From Romanomermis culicivorax (Eukaryota > Nematoda > Enoplea > Mermithida > Mermithidae): a stretch of 64,000 bases of DNA. A program made the position numbers and the translations under genes. The stretch lies in the NCBI GenBank assembly GCA_963922205.1, contig CAWUHX010000241.1:482001-546000 (forward strand), given 5' to 3'. The notes beneath the pieces are model-generated. The model searched no databases. It was given only the letters and a program-made list of their open reading frames with translations, and was not told the origin of the DNA. Positions 11,476 through 24,450 of this stretch are shown here, in pieces. Position 1 is the first letter of the stretch; each line of letters begins with the position of its first letter.

Positions 11476-11674
11476 GTTTTATGTTTCACGGATATGGCCG
11501 CCTTATTGCTGAACATACTAATATCAAAAGTATTGGCTGTAGCGAAATGGGGCAAATCTATGGAATTTACAAATTTTTGGCACAAAGTTATAATGGCCTT
11601 GAATCCGATGAGTTTGATCGCTGTATTGACTTGTATGCTGATCATTTGCACATTATTGATGCATTATTTGATAA
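11476..11674 (+). pseudogene. GPCR fragment D: 3' half of exon 1 in opposite orientation
   Basis: Frame starting at GTT encodes a segment matching residues 62-127 of GPCR A: CFTDMAAL of TM2, then AKWGKSMEFTNFWHK and TM3 ending MHYLI. It stops exactly at the same exon end, with a preserved donor ATAA|GTAACT. No stop codon interrupts it. The N-terminal half is missing: upstream is repeat DNA that abuts the homology abruptly. No exon 2 or 3 could be seen downstream before the AT-rich and CATATA repeats. Codon differences from A are frequent and mostly silent in the stretch I compared. Treated as a truncated paralogue. Confidence 0.75.
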
Positions 11675-11679
11675 GTAAC

Positions 11680-12205
11680 TGCAAAAGTTTTATAAATTTT
11701 ACCATGAATTTTTACAAATTTTTAGAAAAAAAAATTTACAAATATTTACAAAATTTTACAAATTTTCAGAGAAAAATTTTGCAAATATTTGAGCACGAAA
11801 AATCGAAAAAATTATGGATTTTAAACTTTTTTTCTAAATTTTAATGCGTAAGATCATAGAACCATCAAAGCGCCCAAACTTTTGTTTATCCAATCCTAAA
11901 GGGTTTATTTGTTAAACTTGCACATTTTTGGAAATTTTTACTGAAAGTTCAACAAATTTTTACAAAATTTTCAGAAAATTTTGCAAATTTTTGTGCCTAA
12001 AACCATAAAACTGTAAAATCCTTGAATCTTGTTTACACTCAAAACTTGACGATTTTACAGGTTTATTTCTAAAAAATTGCACATTTTTGAATTAGTTTCC
12101 AAAAAAGGATACAATGCACCCCAAAAACCGACCATCCTTCTTCTTCCTGGAATTAGTCCTGCTTATTGGCAGGGTACGCTTGTCGGCATGCCGGTCTCCA
12201 TTTGG
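11680..12205. other. AT-rich intergenic DNA, no gene seen
   Basis: Imperfect TTTACAAATTTT-type repeats behind the GPCR fragment, then unremarkable sequence to 12,205. Confidence 0.5.
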
Positions 12206-12955
<750 letters not shown>

Positions 12956-13315
12956 GTTTTTTAAATATAACATATACCATATTATAACATATCCCATGTT
13001 ATAGGCATCCTATGTTATAGCGAATATTATATTATAACATATACCATATTATAACATATACCATATTATAACATATACCATATTATAACATATCCCATGT
13101 TATAGACATCCTATGTTATAGCGAATATTATATTATAACATATCTCAAATGTATACCATGCTATATCCTATGATATGTAATAACATATTTAATATTATGA
13201 CACATCGTGTGTTAAAACATGTCCCATGTTATAGTATATCTCAAGTTATAACCTATCTCATATTATACCATAACAAATGTTATAACATATATTATGGTAT
13301 AACATACCTGTCAGC
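12956..13315. repeat. ATAACATATACCATATT minisatellite
   Basis: Units of about 17 bp plus a longer block (CCCATGTTATAG, CATCCTATGTTATAG) duplicated at about 12,990 and 13,090; degenerate copies extend to 13,315 and recur at 13,790-13,970. Confidence 0.7.
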
Positions 13316-13995
13316 ATTACTGTAGGTGCACGTGTTCAACTTCCGGTGTGGGCGCACAGGTGGTGGACGCAGCGAAAAGTGGCACGAAAGAAAAAACAAA
13401 TTAACATAGATTTGTGTTTCCATTGTTTCACGTATTTTTTGGTTATTTTTTATTATTAATTTTGATGATGATTTATCGTTGCATTTATATTTGTTTTTGT
13501 GATATTATTTGACGACTTCGCCTCGTTTTCCCAATACAAAGTTGAGACGGTAACTTGCATTGTTTTTTGAGCATAGAGGAAGGATTTTTGAGAGTAAGAT
13601 TGGAGACTTGGGTAGGATCTTGTGAGGTGCATGCCAAGGTGTTCTGCCTGAGGTTTAGTGAAGTACTGGTAAAGGTATCCGAGAGTCTGTGTGAGAGAGT
13701 TTTGGTGTGTTTGTGTTTTTGTTAGCCTGTGGTCAGAACTGTTGCAGCTTCCTTTGTCAGTTACATCCTCTTGACCTCACAGTAAACTTACATACGTCAT
13801 GTCACAACCTATGCCATCTTTTAACATATCCCATGGTATGAAATATTCAATGTTATAGCATATCACATGTTATAACATATAGGTGTGATGTAGAAATTTC
13901 TTGAGAAAAACTTTTTTATATGTTATAACATTGTACATCTTTGTTATAACATTGGGCTATGTTATGTAAATTTTTATGCATAAATAGAGATGCAT
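13316..13995. other. Mostly single-copy non-coding sequence
   Basis: Few repeats until 13,790; no long open frame or recognised motif. Confidence 0.4.
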
Positions 13996-14600
13996 AAATA
14001 AATTAAAATCTACACCCCCTGTATCGCCCTGCGCAGTTAAGCTGGTATACTTTGATGACTATGTATTGTACATGAGTATCTTTTGTGTACTCCTTGTACG
14101 GGCCCTTATAACTACTTTCATGCAAGTACGGATCAGTAAGGGTCCTAAAGCCCTGACTTTCCATTTGCATGGCAACCGTCCATGCTAAATATGACATATG
14201 AATGGTGATGATTGTGCTATATTTGAAATTTAATGCGGGATTGAGTGTCGCTCAGACCATCTTGTAGTCAAGAAGAGATACCCACAGTAAGCAAAAAAAA
14301 GTACATCAAACTTATCCCTGTTCAAAACATATACATGAAAGTTTGCCGCCTTAACTGATGTGATACAGAGGGCGTAGAAAGTATAGCTGACAACTCAAAT
14401 TTGTATAACGTGCGGGGCGATACAGAGAGGGTAGAAAGCACGGTCCATGATGTAATACGATCTGTATTTTGCTAAGCATGCGGGCAATACGGAGGGTGTA
14501 GAAAGTATGCTCAAAGCTCCAATGTGTCAAATTTGACTTCCATGTAGAAAGTGCGCCAAAAGCTTCAATGTGTAAAATTGGAGTATGTTCAAGCTGCAAG
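13996..14600. repeat. TGTAGAAAGT inverted-repeat family, second location
   Basis: 14,010-14,100 and 14,310-14,420 are inverse complements of each other and match the family at 10,795-11,460. A run of GTAGAAAGT units fills 14,370-14,560. Confidence 0.5.
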
Positions 14601-14689
14601 AGGTAAAATTCGACTTGAATGCTCCTGGACTAACTCGGACATTAAAATTGATGATTCAAATATTTGTAAGAAATTCCTGAGCATCATAG

Positions 14690-15319
14690 AGCCAGTGCAC
14701 TCGTACCGACGTGCGCTACAGTAAGACAACTGTTGATGGGCCTCATGCCCTCTTTAACAAAAACGACAAAATCAGCGTACAAACGAAAAATGGGCAAGAA
14801 TATAAAGCAAATCACTCCCACGCACTGGGACGAGAAACAGATAGGTTCCCTGCAGGGAGGCGGCGAGTGGCAAAATAAAAGTGGCCAGTGGGGCACATGT
14901 TTAATACGAAGAACATACAATAATAATGATAATACACACACTGAGAGAGCCAGTGCACTCGTACCGACGTGCGCTACAGTAAGACAACTGTTGATGGGCC
15001 TCATGCCCTCTTTAACAAAAACGACAAAATCAGCGTACAAACGAAAAATGGGCAAGAATATAAAGCAAATCACTCCCACGCACTGGGACGAGAAACAGAT
15101 AGGTTCCCTGCAGGGAGGCGGCGAGTGGCAAAATAAAAGTGGCCAGTGGGGCACATATTTAATACGAAGAACATACAATAATAATGATAATACACACACT
15201 GAGAGAGCCAGTGCACGTGTACCGACGTGCGCTACAGTAAGACGACTGTTGATGTGGTCCGCGTCACTTGCTACCTGCGGGCCTCATGCGCTCTTTGAGG
15301 AAAACACGCTACAACAGAA
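14690..15319. repeat. 258-bp tandem duplication of an R2 unit
   Basis: GTACCGAC occurs at 14,703, 14,961 and 15,219, a period of exactly 258. The first two units are almost identical; the third is partial. Frames across it merely repeat with the unit (258 is divisible by 3) and are not taken as a gene. Confidence 0.85.
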
Positions 15320-15486
15320 AGACAGTTTTTAGAAGATTATTTTTGTTGTTTGCTCATCCATCCCTACATGAAAAATGCAAGGACCATTCTTGGAAAACTG
15401 TTGCCATGCATGTGAATTTGAGTGTGGATCATGTGAAAAAGTACAGGGATAGGATTTTTGTCCACAACAGCGTCTTCCAACATTGA
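15320..15486 (+). pseudogene. Possible MADF-domain fragment
   Basis: After TTTTTAG at 15,331 the frame reads RRLFLLFAHPSLHEKC, then DHSWKTVAMHVNLSVDHV and KKYRDRIFVHN, ending at TGA 15,486. The spacing of W, the hydrophobic IA-like pair and the terminal YRD-R-F resembles the MADF DNA-binding fold common in transposon proteins and transcription regulators. It is only about 50 residues long, without neighbouring coding sequence, and sits beside a tandem-duplicated repeat. It is either a relic or a single exon. The match is from memory of the motif pattern only. Confidence 0.3.
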
Positions 15487-16317
15487 AGCAGCTCATTTTC
15501 CAACCTGCATGCTTGGTGAGCATTTTTTGAAAATTTAATGTAATCAGCTATGTTTTGTTTAGAAAAGTTTCGTAAAAAAAACACTCCAGATACACATAAC
15601 ACTATGGTTTACGTGTAGTCAAATGTGACTCGGCATTGAGTGGATAGCACACTGCGTAAAATGATTGGACAGTAATCAAGATAGAGGTCCAAATATTGCT
15701 TGTTTGAGCCATTGTTGCTGATACATATCTTACAGTATGATCACTTAATATGATGCGCAAGTACGATGTGATTCATAGGTTACAGTATGATCACATGATG
15801 TGATGTGCAGGTACAGTTCATGTACTGCATTTTATGTTGTGTTAGTTAGCCTTATTAAACTTAGCTATTTACTTTCCAGTTGGATGTTTACCCTCTGACG
15901 CACGTAAGCACTCACTATATCAATATCCAGATGTAGTCCAGGCTGCCTTGGTTTTTAGTTTTTCGTGTGCTTTACTGTTTTCCATGTGTTTTGGTTTTGG
16001 GGTAAAAATTCTTGGGGTGAAAATCGAAAAAAAAATTTTTTGTGCATTTTACATGAAAATAATGACCCGCAGTTGCGATAACAGACCAGACGCACAAGAA
16101 TAATCAATAATCTTCACCACTTAATTCCCAAAGTCCATCTTCTACAGTAACCGTCGCACTAGGCCAGGTCGGGCATGGCCGCACATTTGTACCTGTGGGC
16201 GTTTTTACGAAATTGACAAACTATTTAGAAAAATCCTGAAAAATTGGCGGAAACACACTACAACAACAATTCCATATTACACCAAAAATATGGATACTGT
16301 ATCAAAAGTAAATTTCT
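15487..16317. other. Intergenic DNA and conserved 3' flank of GPCR B
   Basis: Two imperfect GTTACAGTATGATCAC repeats at 15,730-15,800. From about 16,000 it matches the 3' flank of GPCRs A and C. Confidence 0.5.
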
Positions 16318-19300
16318 TCATCCAAAACCTGGAAATAATGTGCGAAAATTCTCATCCCGAAAATAATAGATCACAATTTTTGCGCCGTGAAAAACCAATG
16401 CAAATACGCCTGATATTTCCATAAGCCATGGAAAAATGGTCGCAAAACCATCGACATTGACACCCGGGTAAATCAACCACAATTGCGCAATAGACCACGG
16501 TAAACTGGACACTAGGTACGAAAACACGATGGTCAACACTGTTGAATGTTGCCGCATTTCTATTCGTTTTTGGTGGTTTTTATTGTCGGACAATGACGCG
16601 GGCAAAAATTGTCCAGTTTCGTTGGATGCGTTACCCTGAAAATTAATGAAAATATTTGAATTTCATAAATTTCAATAATTATATATCGATTTTATTTCAT
16701 CATATCAAATGTATTGAGAAGATTGATCAAAATTATATATTATTCATATGATATGTTATTTATATTATACATTATTTATATTGTATGTTATTTACATGAT
16801 GTGTTATCAAAATTTTATGTTATTCATGTTGTATGTTATTTATGTTTTATGTTAATTAAATTAAATGTTATTTTTATATTTCATCTTTTTTTATTTTTAT
16901 ATTATATTACATGTTATTTATATTATATTTTGTTCACATTGTATGTAATCAACATTATATGTAATTCATAATTATATGTTATTTTTATAATTTGTTATTT
17001 ACATTATGCATTTTATTTATTTCATGAAAATATAATTATCCTTTTCATTTACATCAAAATAATATGATATACATTGAAATGAGACTAAAAAAAATTCAAA
17101 ATCTAAAAATGGTTCAAATCAAAATGTTTGCTTAAATCTAACCTCGGAATTTGAATCACGTTCAACTTTTGTTTTTGATCTAAATTTTAAGTTAAAAATT
17201 CTAATTACATAAAATTTGTTATTAAATTGTTTTTATTTGACTTTTTCAATGAAATTTAAATTTTACAAATAAATTTTATTGATTTTTATCAACGGGAAAG
17301 ATGATTTTTCTAAAAACTTACACGATTGCAGCCGTCATCAATCCAAATCGGTGTTTTGGCTTCGATGAAAATTAGTATACTTATAGTGATAAGTACGCTA
17401 TACGGTATCAGGCATTGTAAAAGCAATCTCCAAATTCTTGTCAAAGTGTGGTAAATTGGATCTGACCAACTGCTCACGAGTATGTTTTGCAGACTATTGG
17501 TCTCTTCATTGTAGCAAGATTTAATCTCCAACTCGAAGAAAGATGGTATACTCGCGAGGATTGCGAACACAATGGTTAAGATGATGACTAAACAAATCGT
17601 GCGCCTGGGTATTTGGATTCCATTGCATTTGATGGGTGATGCAATTCCTGCAAGAAATGTGAACAACATTTGAGTGTTCTACTGCAACATACAACATTCC
17701 ACCTGTAAGATCGATGTCGTAGCCAATCCACGGATCCCGAACCCAGCCATTTTTGTTGAGCCCTGGTCAGGATGGTTACACCTACACCGACATTGGCCAC
17801 TTGTAGGACAGCTATGGCGCCACCCAGGAAGCCCTTCAACACTGGTGACCATTCCAGGGGGCCCCCTGTTGCTCCAAGGGGGGAGGGATGTTGTATGGCA
17901 ACATACAACATTCCACCCATAGGAATGATGTTGTAGCCAATCCACGGGTCCCGAACCCAGCCATTTTTGTTGAGCCCTGGTCCAGATGGTCACACCTACC
18001 CGAACATTGGCCAATGGTAGGACAGCTATGGCGCCACCCAGGAAGCCCTTCAACATGAGGATCACGTGAAGCATAAATTTTTCGATAGGCTTCCGAGAAG
18101 CGTGACCATCCGAGGACCACGCTGCAAGGGGGCTGTGGTAAGTTTTTGTAGTGCGTCCCTACGGGCCCGTAGAGGGGGTACACAAAACATACCCAGGTTA
18201 GGGGTGCTACTTATAACGTGTGGCGTGGTACACACCGTGTAGAAAGAATTTTCATCAAATTCCACATCATTGTAGAAAGTATGCTAGGAGCTTTACTATA
18301 GGCTTAAACTTAGCCTTAGGCTCAAGCTTAGGCTTAGGCTTAGCTAGCTGTAGAAAGTATGATGATCGATTCAAAGTTTGTGAAAAGTTATTTTAGATGT
18401 GACAATATTGTAAAAGTTTGTGCAATTTCTTACAAAAAGTTGTAAAATTTTTGTAAGAATTTGTAAAATTTTTGTGGGAATTTTCAAAAATGTACAATTT
18501 TTTGTAGAAATTTGTAAAGTTTTTGTAAAAATTTTCAAAAATGTCCAGTTTTTTGTAAAATATTGTAAAATTTTTGTAAAAATTTGTAAAGTTTTTGTAA
18601 AAATTTTCGAAAATGTACAGTTTTTTGTAAAAAATTGTAAAATTTTTGTAAAAATTTGTAAAGTTTTTGTAAAAATTTTCAAAAATGTACAATTTTCTGT
18701 AAAAAGTTGTAAAATTTTTGCAAAAATTTGTATGGTTTTTGTAAAAATTTGTAAAGCTTTTGTAAAAATTTTCAAAAATGTACAATTTTTTGTAAAAAGT
18801 TGTAGAATCTTTGTAAAAACTTGTAAAGTTTTCGTAGAAATTTTCAAAAATGTACAATTTTTTGTAAAAAGTTGTAAAATTTTCCTAAAAATTTGTAAAG
18901 TTTTTGTAAAAATTTTAAAAAATGTACAATTTTTTTTCAAAAATTTGTAAAATTTTTGTAAAAATTTTCAAAAATGTACAAGTTTTTGTAAAAATTTGTA
19001 AAGTTTTTCTAAAAATTTGTAAATTTTTTGTAAAAATTTTCAAAAATGTACAGTTTTTTTTAAAATATTGTAAAATTTTTTAAAATTTGTAAAGTTTTTG
19101 TAAAAATTTTCAAAAATTTCCAGTTTTTTGTAAAAAGTTGTAAAATTTTTGCAAAAATTTGTGAAGTTTTTGTAAACATTTTCAAAAATGTACAATTTTT
19201 TGTAAAGTTTTTGTAAAAATTTTCAAAAGTGTACAGTTTTTTGTAAAAATTTTTAAAGTTTTTGTAACAATTTTCAAAAATGTACAGTTTTTTGTAAAAA

Positions 19301-20718
19301 TTTGTAAAGTTTTTGTAAAAATTTTCAAAAATGAACAATTTTTTGTAAAAAGTTGTAAAATTTTTCTAAAAATTGGTGAAGCTTCTGTAAAAATGTTCAA
19401 AAATGTACAGTTTTTTGTAAAATATTGTGAAATTTTTTAAAAATTTGTAAAGTTTTTGTAAAAATGTTCAAACATGTACAATTTTTTGTAAAAAGTTGTA
19501 CAATTTTTGCAAAAATTTGTAAGGTTTTTATAAAAATTTGTAAAGCTTTTGCAAAAATTTTCAAAAATGCGCAGTTGTGCAAATTGACCCATAAAACCAT
19601 AAGCTTTTGGATTTAAAAAAACTTGTTTTTCCATGGTTTTACATGCCGATGGTCAAAAATTTGTAAAAGTTTTTGAAAATGTGCAGTTTTTCGTAAAATA
19701 TTGTAAAATTTTTGTAAAAATTTGTGAAGTTTTTCGTAAAATATTGTAAAATTTTTGTGAAAATTTGTAAAGTTTTTGTAAAAATTCTCAAAAATGTTTA
19801 GTTTTTTATAAAATATTGTAAAATTTTTGTAAAAATTTTCAAAAATGTACAATTCTTTGTAAAAAGTTGTAAAATTTTTGTAGAAATTTGTCAAATTTTT
19901 GTAGAAATTTTCAAAAATGTACAATTTTTTGTAAAAAGTTGTAAAATTGTTGCAAAAATTTGTAGTTTTTGTAAAAATTTTCAAAAATGTACAATTTTTG
20001 TAAAAATTTGTAAGATTTTTGTAGAAATTTTCAAAAATGTACAATTTTTTGTAGAAATTTGTAAAGCTTTTGTAAAAATTTTCAAAAATGTAAAATTGTG
20101 CCAATTGACCCATAGAACCATAAGCTTTTGGATTTAGAAAAACTTGTTTTTTTCATGGTTTTACAAGTCGATGGTCAAAAATTTGTAAAAGTTTTTGAAA
20201 AAGTGCAGTTTTTTTGCTGTAAACCCATAAAACCATTAGATTTCGGGTACAAAAATTTTAAGGGTTTTACAGTTTTATGCACAAAAGTTGGTAAAATTAC
20301 TTTCAAACTAGTACAAAAATGTGGAAAATTGCCTACTTATCAAATAATGTATTGATAATGCGCAAATGATCAGCACGCTAGTCGACACTGCGATCAAAAT
20401 CATCGGATACAATACCAACATCACTTTGTACCAAAAATTTGTAAATGCAATAGATTTGCTCCATTTCGCTATCACCAATATTTCCCACAGTAGAATGTTT
20501 ATCAGTAGAGCGGCCATATCAGTAAAACATAAAACTATTAGATAAATGCTCAACGTTGTCGTCGGATATTGCTTGTGCGTCAAAATTTTCAAATTGATGC
20601 AGTTGGTGATCAAGCCGCAAATAGTGCCGATGATGAAAGCGATGGCCCACAAAAAGCTAAGCAATGAAGTTTGTTCGGCACTGCAAATACTGTCTTCAGA
20701 GTGCGATATGTTGAACAT
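16318..20718 (-). CDS. GPCR B: paralogue of A, older copy (3 exons)
   Basis: Exons 20718-20337, 17647-17322 and 16635-16318 (382+326+318 nt) give 341 aa plus stop. Intron positions and phases are the same as in copies A and C. Donors are ATAA|GTAGG and CGT|GTAAGT; acceptors TTTCTTGCAG|GA and TTTTCAG|GG are slightly better than in A. The protein keeps the D of TM2 (CFTDMAAL), SIPSFFE closing TM4, LPW in TM6 and FRDENF after TM7. Exon 2 ends IDDGCNR instead of TDDC, three residues longer. The N-terminus has NIS instead of NKS. It is clearly more diverged from A and C than they are from each other. Intron 1 has swollen to 2,689 bp by an AT-rich minisatellite (about 18,420-20,230). Intron 2 is only 686 bp because it lacks the LTR-like insertion found in A and C. 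No frame break seen. Confidence 0.87.
17684..18110. repeat. 214-bp tandem duplication in GPCR B intron 1
   Basis: Units start at 17,684 and 17,898 (GCAACATACAACATTCC). The second junction forms a hairpin TGTTGTATG / CATACAACA with a four-base loop. The adjacent CGGGTCCCGAACCCAGCC segment recurs in both units. Confidence 0.7.
18300..18347. repeat. TTAGGC remnants in GPCR B intron 1
   Basis: Degenerate short run (TTAGCCTTAGGCTC, then TTAGGCTTAGGCTTAG) at the position homologous to the arrays in A and C. Confidence 0.7.
18420..20230. repeat. AT-rich minisatellite in GPCR B intron 1
   Basis: Tandem variants of TTTTTGTAAAAATTTTC and AAAAATGTACAATTTTTTG in irregular units of about 60-80 bp. Short forms lie in A (8,500-8,640) and C (33,140-33,360). 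All reading frames here (NFYKNFT, KTLQIFTK) are repeat artefacts. Confidence 0.8.
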
Positions 20719-20845
20719 GATGGGATCAAAGTTTCTGGATGCCTAAAAAAAGGTTCAGGATAGCATTATCATTCTCCATTGCTTGGCATTACAATCGCAT
20801 AAAAATTATATAATGTAGGCACACAATGAATGAATAATACAGTGG

Positions 20846-22279
20846 TGTCACGTGCGGACGAATTTCGTCCAACGTCACGTGATTCAAATCACAACTTTTC
20901 ATTATGTATTTCGTTACGTTTTGTGTTACAGTAATTTGCATCAATTACGTTTCGTTTTTATAATTTTTACATGCAATTTATGTGTGTACTTTTTACGTCT
21001 CGTTTCTGTTTCTTTTGCGCACATTTTATTTCCGCTTCGATTTATTATTTTTCATTATACACGTAGACTACAGTATGTAACCTGCTAGTCAAGAATTTCC
21101 GTTAGAGATAAGTTCTCCGAGCTCATCGCTGTAATTGGAGCACAACGTGCACCTCTTATCAGTAAAAACTAGCGACGTTTTGCAACGTAAAACGACTTGT
21201 TTGAAATTCTCACTAGTTGACGTTCCTATGTTAAGCATGCAGAGTGAAAACTCGCCCCAATGCTTAACGTTGTGAACTGGAAAATGTCTATGTGACCATA
21301 GGCATCTTCTGCAACAATTTCCGCTGCAAAAGTTAGCTTGGGGGAGTGTTAACTCCGCCCAAGGCATACCGTAGATTACGGGCCCCTTTAAAAGGGCTTG
21401 TTTTGTCAATTTTGTGTCTTCAACTTATTTTTGGGCCTAATCGTCTTATTGCCTTTTACAGCCTGCGTCCCGGGTTTGCCTTGCTTCATTTTATTATAAT
21501 TCGCATATTACACCTGCATTCGCCGCCCGTCAAATAAATTTACATATTTCGCCTTCAGTCTCCCTTGCCTTGCCAGTTACCGTAACCCAACTGTAGGAGT
21601 CTACCCGTCGCTGTTGATCGAGAATTCCCATCGCCTCCCCAAGAAAATGCTTGATACCATCGCCCCCTGACCCGCATCCGCATACCCTCCACACTGAATC
21701 GCTTCGGACTGCGGTACCCGCTTCCCTGCCATCCGTAGGACACGCCCTGACCCCAGGACCCGTCACCCATGGCTGAGTACTTGAAGAAGAGGGTTAGTAA
21801 GTCTTCTCAGGGGTTATTACTGTTGAGGGTATATTTGTGGGAGTCTCCCCTAAGCTAGTTTCCTTCGGAAGTACCCTCATTTGAGAAAGCCCTCAGACCC
21901 TTAAGGTCAGGGCCAATAAGGGGATTTAGGTTAACAATCAGGTCGCCTACAGTAAGCCATTCCATGAATGGCACCATCCCTCATTCCCAGTGAATGAGGA
22001 CTAGGGATTGGCACCCCTGGCCCGGCTGCGTTGTCCATTATTCTACAGCAGAACCCTAGGACAAGGCCCAGGTACGCCATAGGTTTACCTGTGGTAGTCC
22101 AAGCTGGGTTAGGTTCCCGAAGTAGATAGCGTCACGGAGCCACCCAACGGGGTCACAGCATGTCACTTGCAGTGTCATGGCCGTATTTCCTATGGAATAT
22201 GGTATGGGTTTTCCCATCAATATGACTGATCACCACTTCAGTTAATGTGACATGGCTCCCAATTTCGTTTAATGTGACA
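20846..22279 (+). mobile_element. LTR-like element, complete, with 4-bp target duplication
   Basis: 1,434 bp starting TGTCACG and ending TGTGACA, flanked by GTGG on both sides (20,842-20,845 and 22,280-22,283). TG...CA ends, a short terminal inversion, a TTTTAAAAG TATA-like box (about 21,390) and AATAAATTT (about 21,534) fit a solitary long terminal repeat of a Gypsy- or BEL-type retrotransposon. No internal gag or pol was seen anywhere in the window, so a non-autonomous DNA element is the alternative. Confidence 0.6.
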
Positions 22280-22533
22280 GTGGTTATGGTAATGCGACGT
22301 TCTGGTAGTCTTGTTGTAGTGTGTTTTCACCGATTTGGCTGTATTTTTGTCGTTTTTGTCAGCGCGCAAGTACCAAGTGGAATGAGCGAGGCGGATGATC
22401 GACAGTTGTCTTACTGTAGCACAACTTAGTACGTGTGTGTTTGGTCGCTTTTTCATTGTGTGTTAAATTGTTTTTTCGTATACTTAACATTAGTTATTTT
22501 TATTGGCACTCGTCGCCTCACGGCCCGCCCCAT
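22280..22533. repeat. R2 family segment at the duplication junction
   Basis: Carries TTGTTGTAGTGTGTTTTCACC, GTACCAAGTGGAATGAGC and CTTACTGTAGC, leading directly into the second segmental copy. Confidence 0.5.
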
Positions 22534-22885
22534 TTTTCTTTGGTGTTTTTCTCGCGGCAAGTGGGAGTGATTGTTATTTCTGGCCCCGTTTCATTTTGTA
22601 TAGTAAGTGTTTATTTTTTGTGCAAAGGTAAAATCAGAGAAAAGCCTCCTTCTTCTCTTTTATTCTAATTGAGGAAGTACATTTTCCTTAATTTGTAGGG
22701 TAATTAGTGTCGGGTTTAAATACATTTAATTAAGTTAATTGGGTAAGCATGGGTGCAGGAAATACGTGCATTAAAGACGAGGCCTGGGATCCCGCTCCTG
22801 CCTAATTCATCAAGCCCCGAGTAAAATACAACAGTCTACCTAATACCTTCTTCAGGCGACAATAAATTCCTTTTTTACAAAATTT

Positions 22886-22955
22886 GCAGGTGGAGGGAAT
22901 TGAACCCTGGTCATTTGATTGAGAGTCTAGAGTGCTACCACCCGGCCATTGGGGC
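22886..22955 (-). repeat. tRNA-derived element (SINE-like), copy 2
   Basis: Duplicate of 366-435 inside the second segmental copy, with a few substitutions in the D-arm region. Confidence 0.5.
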
Positions 22956-24129
22956 GAGTAACGTTTTGTTTGGAAGTTCCATATATCCTGACTAGAAGGT
23001 ACTAGTTCAGATTTGGGTTCCTGTCTGTTGCTCTTCTAAGGAATTGAGCTCGCACGATTAAGGCACTAAACTTTGATGAATATGTTTTGTACAGGAGTAT
23101 CAGTTGTGAATCCCCCATAAGTGCCTGACAGGCCTTGACATTGGCCAGTTGGCTCCACATGGGAAGCCCATACACATTCCCACATAATGAAAATTCACAA
23201 TTTCAGAATAGCGCAGTCATTAGAAAAATCAATGAAGAGATAAGAAAACCTAAAAGCTGGTCAAGAAACAACATACATATTGCCAATGGTAACCCAATTT
23301 ATGGGTTGTTTATCTCATCTTTTTGCTCATGTCATATGGCAGCATTTTTCAAGAAAAGTCTTCTTTAGATAATGAAGCGGCAAAATTTTTTATTCGTAAT
23401 GCTTTTACGAACATACGAAATGCAATCTTCAGTCACAGCATAAACATACATGCACATAGGGGGGTAAACCCCCTTACCTGACCCCCTGGCCGAAAAATGG
23501 GCAAAACACCCCCCTCTGAACTTTTTTCGACACAGCTTTTTTCATGATTTTTTGCATATTTTGTATGAAAAACAGGCTTTTAGAACTTTTTTTTGTTTTT
23601 TTTTGCTCACCAACCCCCTACCCCTGAGAAAAAGGTCCATGGACCCTCCACCAAAAAATGACTGGACTATGTTGGTAATAGATGAGCCTATTTTCAGATA
23701 TCCAACTGGAATCCTGCCTAGCTGAACTTAATTGGGCTAAATCACACAACATACAATAGTAATGTACTGAATAACAAAAAAATAAATGAATGAATATGCG
23801 AAGTAGCACTGCTTATATACTATTATGGAAAATCACGGAATATCCTAGAACATTGTAGAATATAGGGAATATTATCCAAGTTTCTAGAAATACATGAAAT
23901 GTACCTGCACATCATATTATACGATCATACTGTAAGATGTTTATCATCAATAAACATGCACATCCTACAGAATAAAAAAATAAAAATGGAGGTAAGTCAC
24001 CTTCCTTCTGGTCAAATTGCGGCTTTTCAGCCACTTGACTGAACAACCACAGCCTATCCCCAAGCATTTTTTCATCTAAAAGCTTGGGAGGGAGCTGCCC
24101 ATGCAATGACATGTATAGCTCGAGCGTAA

Positions 24130-24450
24130 GCCTAACCCCCAGCCTAAGCCTAAGCCTAAGCCTAAGCCTAAGCCTAAGCCTAAGCCTAAGCCTAAGCCTA
24201 AGCCTAAGCCTAAGCCAAAGCCAAAGCCTAAGCCTAAGCCTAAGCCTAAGCCTAAGCCTAAGCCTAAGCCTAAGCCTAAGCCTAAGCCTAAGCCTAAGCC
24301 TAAGCCTAAGTCTAAGCCTACGCCTAAGCCTAAGCCTACGCCTAAGCCTAAGCCTAAGCATAAGACTAAGCCTGCCTAAGCATAACACTAAACATAAGCA
24401 TAAGTCTAAGCGTAACCCTCAGCCTAAGCCTAATCCTAACCATAAGCCTG
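24130..24450. repeat. Interstitial telomeric array (GCCTAA)n, copy 2
   Basis: Counterpart of 1,617-1,940 with the same flanks and the same degenerate tail. The perfect core differs, including AAGCCAAAGCC interruptions near 24,215, so the cores changed after duplication. Confidence 0.9.

Noticed and set aside
14684..15332. 171- and 199-codon frames on opposite strands
   Set aside because: Internal copies repeat exactly with the 258-bp DNA unit, which belongs to a dispersed non-coding family.
18371..20113. Frames such as NFYKNFT and KTLQIFTK repeats
   Set aside because: Products of an AT-rich intronic minisatellite on either strand.
21530..21770. Two GC-rich minus-strand frames within the LTR-like element
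   Set aside because: Not conserved in the other copies and in a non-coding repeat.
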